Assembly: GCF_029360765.1 (NCBI RefSeq)
Contig: NZ_JARKNA010000005.1
Coordinates: 62,001-126,000, forward strand
Origin: Terrimonas pollutisoli
GTDB lineage: Bacteria > Bacteroidota > Bacteroidia > Chitinophagales > Chitinophagaceae
Direction: 5' to 3'
Length of the DNA: 64,000 nt
Numbering within the stretch: the first letter of the stretch is position 1; each line of letters starts with the position of its first letter. The notes beneath the pieces are model-generated. The model was not told where the DNA came from, did no database searches, and worked only from the letters and a program-made list of their open reading frames with translations. Shown here piece after piece: positions 62,649-64,000 of this stretch. The translations under genes were made by a program, and so were the position numbers.

Positions 62649-63905
62649 ATGAAAAAAGTCACATTCGCCTTACTGATGCTCATGGCTGCTTTTATGGTAA
62701 AAGCACAGAGTTACGATGAGATCAAACAATTTGTAATGCTTAACCAATATAAAAAAGCAAAAGAGGATGTAGATAAAAGAATGACCAATGCAAAATTTGC
62801 CAGCAAGCCTGAGGCTTTTATTTTAAAGTCTACTATCTATGCCGGTCTTGCAGCAGACAGTGCAACTGTGCATACTCCTGAAGGTGCTGCACTTAGAGCA
62901 GAAGCCGAAGCCGCCTTTAAAAAATACCAGGAAATGGAACCAGGCCTTGCCTTGTTAAAAGATCCGGTATATAAAAATTCGCTGGTCAATATTTATTCCG
63001 GCTATTTCAATGTTGGTTATAAAGAGTACGAGGCTAAAAAATTTGCTGAGGCTTATGAATCATTCAAGAAGGTAAATGATTATTCATCCCTGTTGAGCAG
63101 CCAGCAATTGCTGACCAGCCCGCTGGATACCAATGCCGTTATTCTTGCCGCCATCACCGCTGAAAACAGCAATCAAAAAGATGAAGCAGCTAAATACTAT
63201 GCAAAGCTGGCCGATGCAAAAATAACCGGTGCTAACTATGAAAGCATTTACCGCTTCCTGGTCACACATTATTTCACTAAAAAGGATATGGCCAATTTTG
63301 AAAAATATAAAGCGTTGGGTAAAGAGCTTTATCCCGGCAGCGAATTTTTCACGTATGATAAAACTGATTTCGCTGTAGGCCTGGAGTCAAGCTTTGAATC
63401 AAAGGTAAAATCACTGGAAGAAGTGCTGGCCAAAGATCCTACCAACTACAAAGCCAATTTATCACTCGGCCAGGTATTGTATGATACATTGAATTCAAAA
63501 GTAGAAGGAGCAGTGCCTCCGGCTAATGCAGAAGAAATTGAGAAAAAAATGGTGGCTGCTTTCACTGCTGCTGCCGAAGCGAAAGCCGATGAGCAACTTC
63601 CTTACCTGGTGATCGGCGACTACTTCGTAATGGTAAAAGCTGAAAAAGTAAAAAAATCAGACAAGAAGTATGGCGAATACCTGGAAGCAGGTAGAGAGCC
63701 TTATGAAAAGGCGGCTGCCATATTCGCAAAAAAAGGGCTTGCCAATCTTAATGGCAGCGATAAACAACAATACAAAAAAGCTGCTGGCTTCCTGGAAGAT
63801 ATTTACAACTATAAAAAGGAACAGGCTAAAGGCAAACCTGCTGAGATTGCAAAATATACGGCAGAGGCTAAGAAATGGGGTGACCTTTACCTGAGCATTA
63901 AATAA
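62649..63905 (+). CDS. TPR-containing secreted protein
   Basis: 418 residues. Signal peptide MKKVTFALLMLMAAFMVKA, cut before QSYDE. The mature protein is all-helical TPR-like repeats (AFILKSTIYAGLAADSA, YEAKKFAEAYESFKKVNDYSS, DPTNYKANLSLGQVLYD). It has Lys/Ala-rich character and no catalytic motif. It is an unassigned periplasmic scaffold, downstream of gyrA by 173 bp. A terminator follows. Confidence 0.8.
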   Translation: MKKVTFALLMLMAAFMVKAQSYDEIKQFVMLNQYKKAKEDVDKRMTNAKFASKPEAFILKSTIYAGLAADSATVHTPEGAALRAEAEAAFKKYQEMEPGLALLKDPVYKNSLVNIYSGYFNVGYKEYEAKKFAEAYESFKKVNDYSSLLSSQQLLTSPLDTNAVILAAITAENSNQKDEAAKYYAKLADAKITGANYESIYRFLVTHYFTKKDMANFEKYKALGKELYPGSEFFTYDKTDFAVGLESSFESKVKSLEEVLAKDPTNYKANLSLGQVLYDTLNSKVEGAVPPANAEEIEKKMVAAFTAAAEAKADEQLPYLVIGDYFVMVKAEKVKKSDKKYGEYLEAGREPYEKAAAIFAKKGLANLNGSDKQQYKKAAGFLEDIYNYKKEQAKGKPAEIAKYTAEAKKWGDLYLSIK

Positions 63906-63925
63906 GCTGAACGATATATTTATGA

Positions 63926-63955
63926 AAGAGCCGCTTTACGAAGCGGCTTTTTTTA
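63926..63955 (+). terminator. Terminator after the TPR gene
   Basis: AGCCGCTT, TACG loop, AAGCGGCT, followed by seven T. Confidence 0.85.
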
Positions 63956-63980
63956 TAGCCAGGGTTTGCCGAAAGTATTT

Positions 63981-64000
63981 TCTCGCAAAGACGGCTAAGA
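63981..64000. repeat. Start of a degenerate repeat (CGCAAAGACG type) cut by window end
   Basis: TCTCGCAAAGACGGCTAAGA resembles the GCAAAG/CGCAA units of element E2 at 31642-31730. The rest is outside the window. Confidence 0.35.

Noticed and set aside
1..64000. tRNA, rRNA, CRISPR array, transposase or prophage genes
   Set aside because: I looked for T-loop GGTTCGA-type sequences, repeat-spacer arrays and transposase/integrase motifs on both strands and saw none that hold up.

Overview
The window looks like a chromosomal segment from a member of the Bacteroidota, most likely the Chitinophagaceae or a close relative. Evidence: a TonB-dependent receptor, fasciclin proteins, PD40/OmpA proteins, a zinc-less sirtuin, many short lipoproteins with an SxC lipobox, starts without Shine-Dalgarno sequences, several TAnnTTTG (-7) promoter boxes, and short palindromic intergenic repeats. 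I see no rRNA, tRNA, CRISPR array, intact insertion sequence or prophage. The family assignment is inference; the phylum-level features are visible.

Layout. 1-7.1 kb holds envelope genes: the end of a TonB-dependent receptor, a two-domain fasciclin lipoprotein, DinB, small lipoproteins and a PD40-OmpA protein. 7.2-9.9 kb is a minus-strand cassette with an ECF42-type sigma factor, a DGPF (YCII) protein, an AhpD-like protein and a DUF1801 protein. 10.2-19.5 kb is a mixed set of small enzymes and exported proteins: a cysteine-synthase homologue, a nucleoside phosphorylase, VOC proteins, DUF2059, a 2'-5' RNA ligase-like protein and LprI. It includes two damaged genes, a RibD/DHFR-fold reductase stopped by TGA at a conserved Trp, and a macro-domain gene frameshifted near its 3' end. 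19.9-25.8 kb holds oxidoreductases, EcsC and an AlkZ-like glycosylase. 26.0-28.0 kb is a beta-propeller lipoprotein pair flanked by 28-nt direct repeats.

28.2-31.4 kb is a non-homologous end-joining operon, Ku then LigD (PE-LIG-POL order). LigD is split in its linker by an in-frame TAA that lies at the edge of a 23-nt palindromic repeat. 31.7-35 kb holds a Gfo/Idh oxidoreductase, an NmrA protein, a cytochrome c and a VOC protein. 35.0-38.4 kb is one very large ThuA/glucose-dehydrogenase/PKD/cytochrome c/CBM-like secreted protein. 38.7-44.2 kb is a co-directional group that I cannot match to a described system: CBM48-HhH protein, exported double-retropepsin protein, exported protein with four CBM48-like repeats, and a B12-binding radical SAM protein.

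44.3-64 kb is mostly housekeeping: aldose epimerase, CBS protein, recF with DUF721, pdhA (TTG start), a TPR protein, ribH, a LutA-like protein, fasciclin, EVE, a VWA lipoprotein, a sirtuin, a saccharopine-dehydrogenase-family enzyme, a beta-barrel protein, a GYF protein, gyrA (with Met/His at the two main quinolone positions) and a TPR protein. Rho-independent terminators are clear at many 3' ends. Several intergenic regions carry 20-100 bp inverted or degenerate repeats, which look like the main short repetitive elements of this genome.
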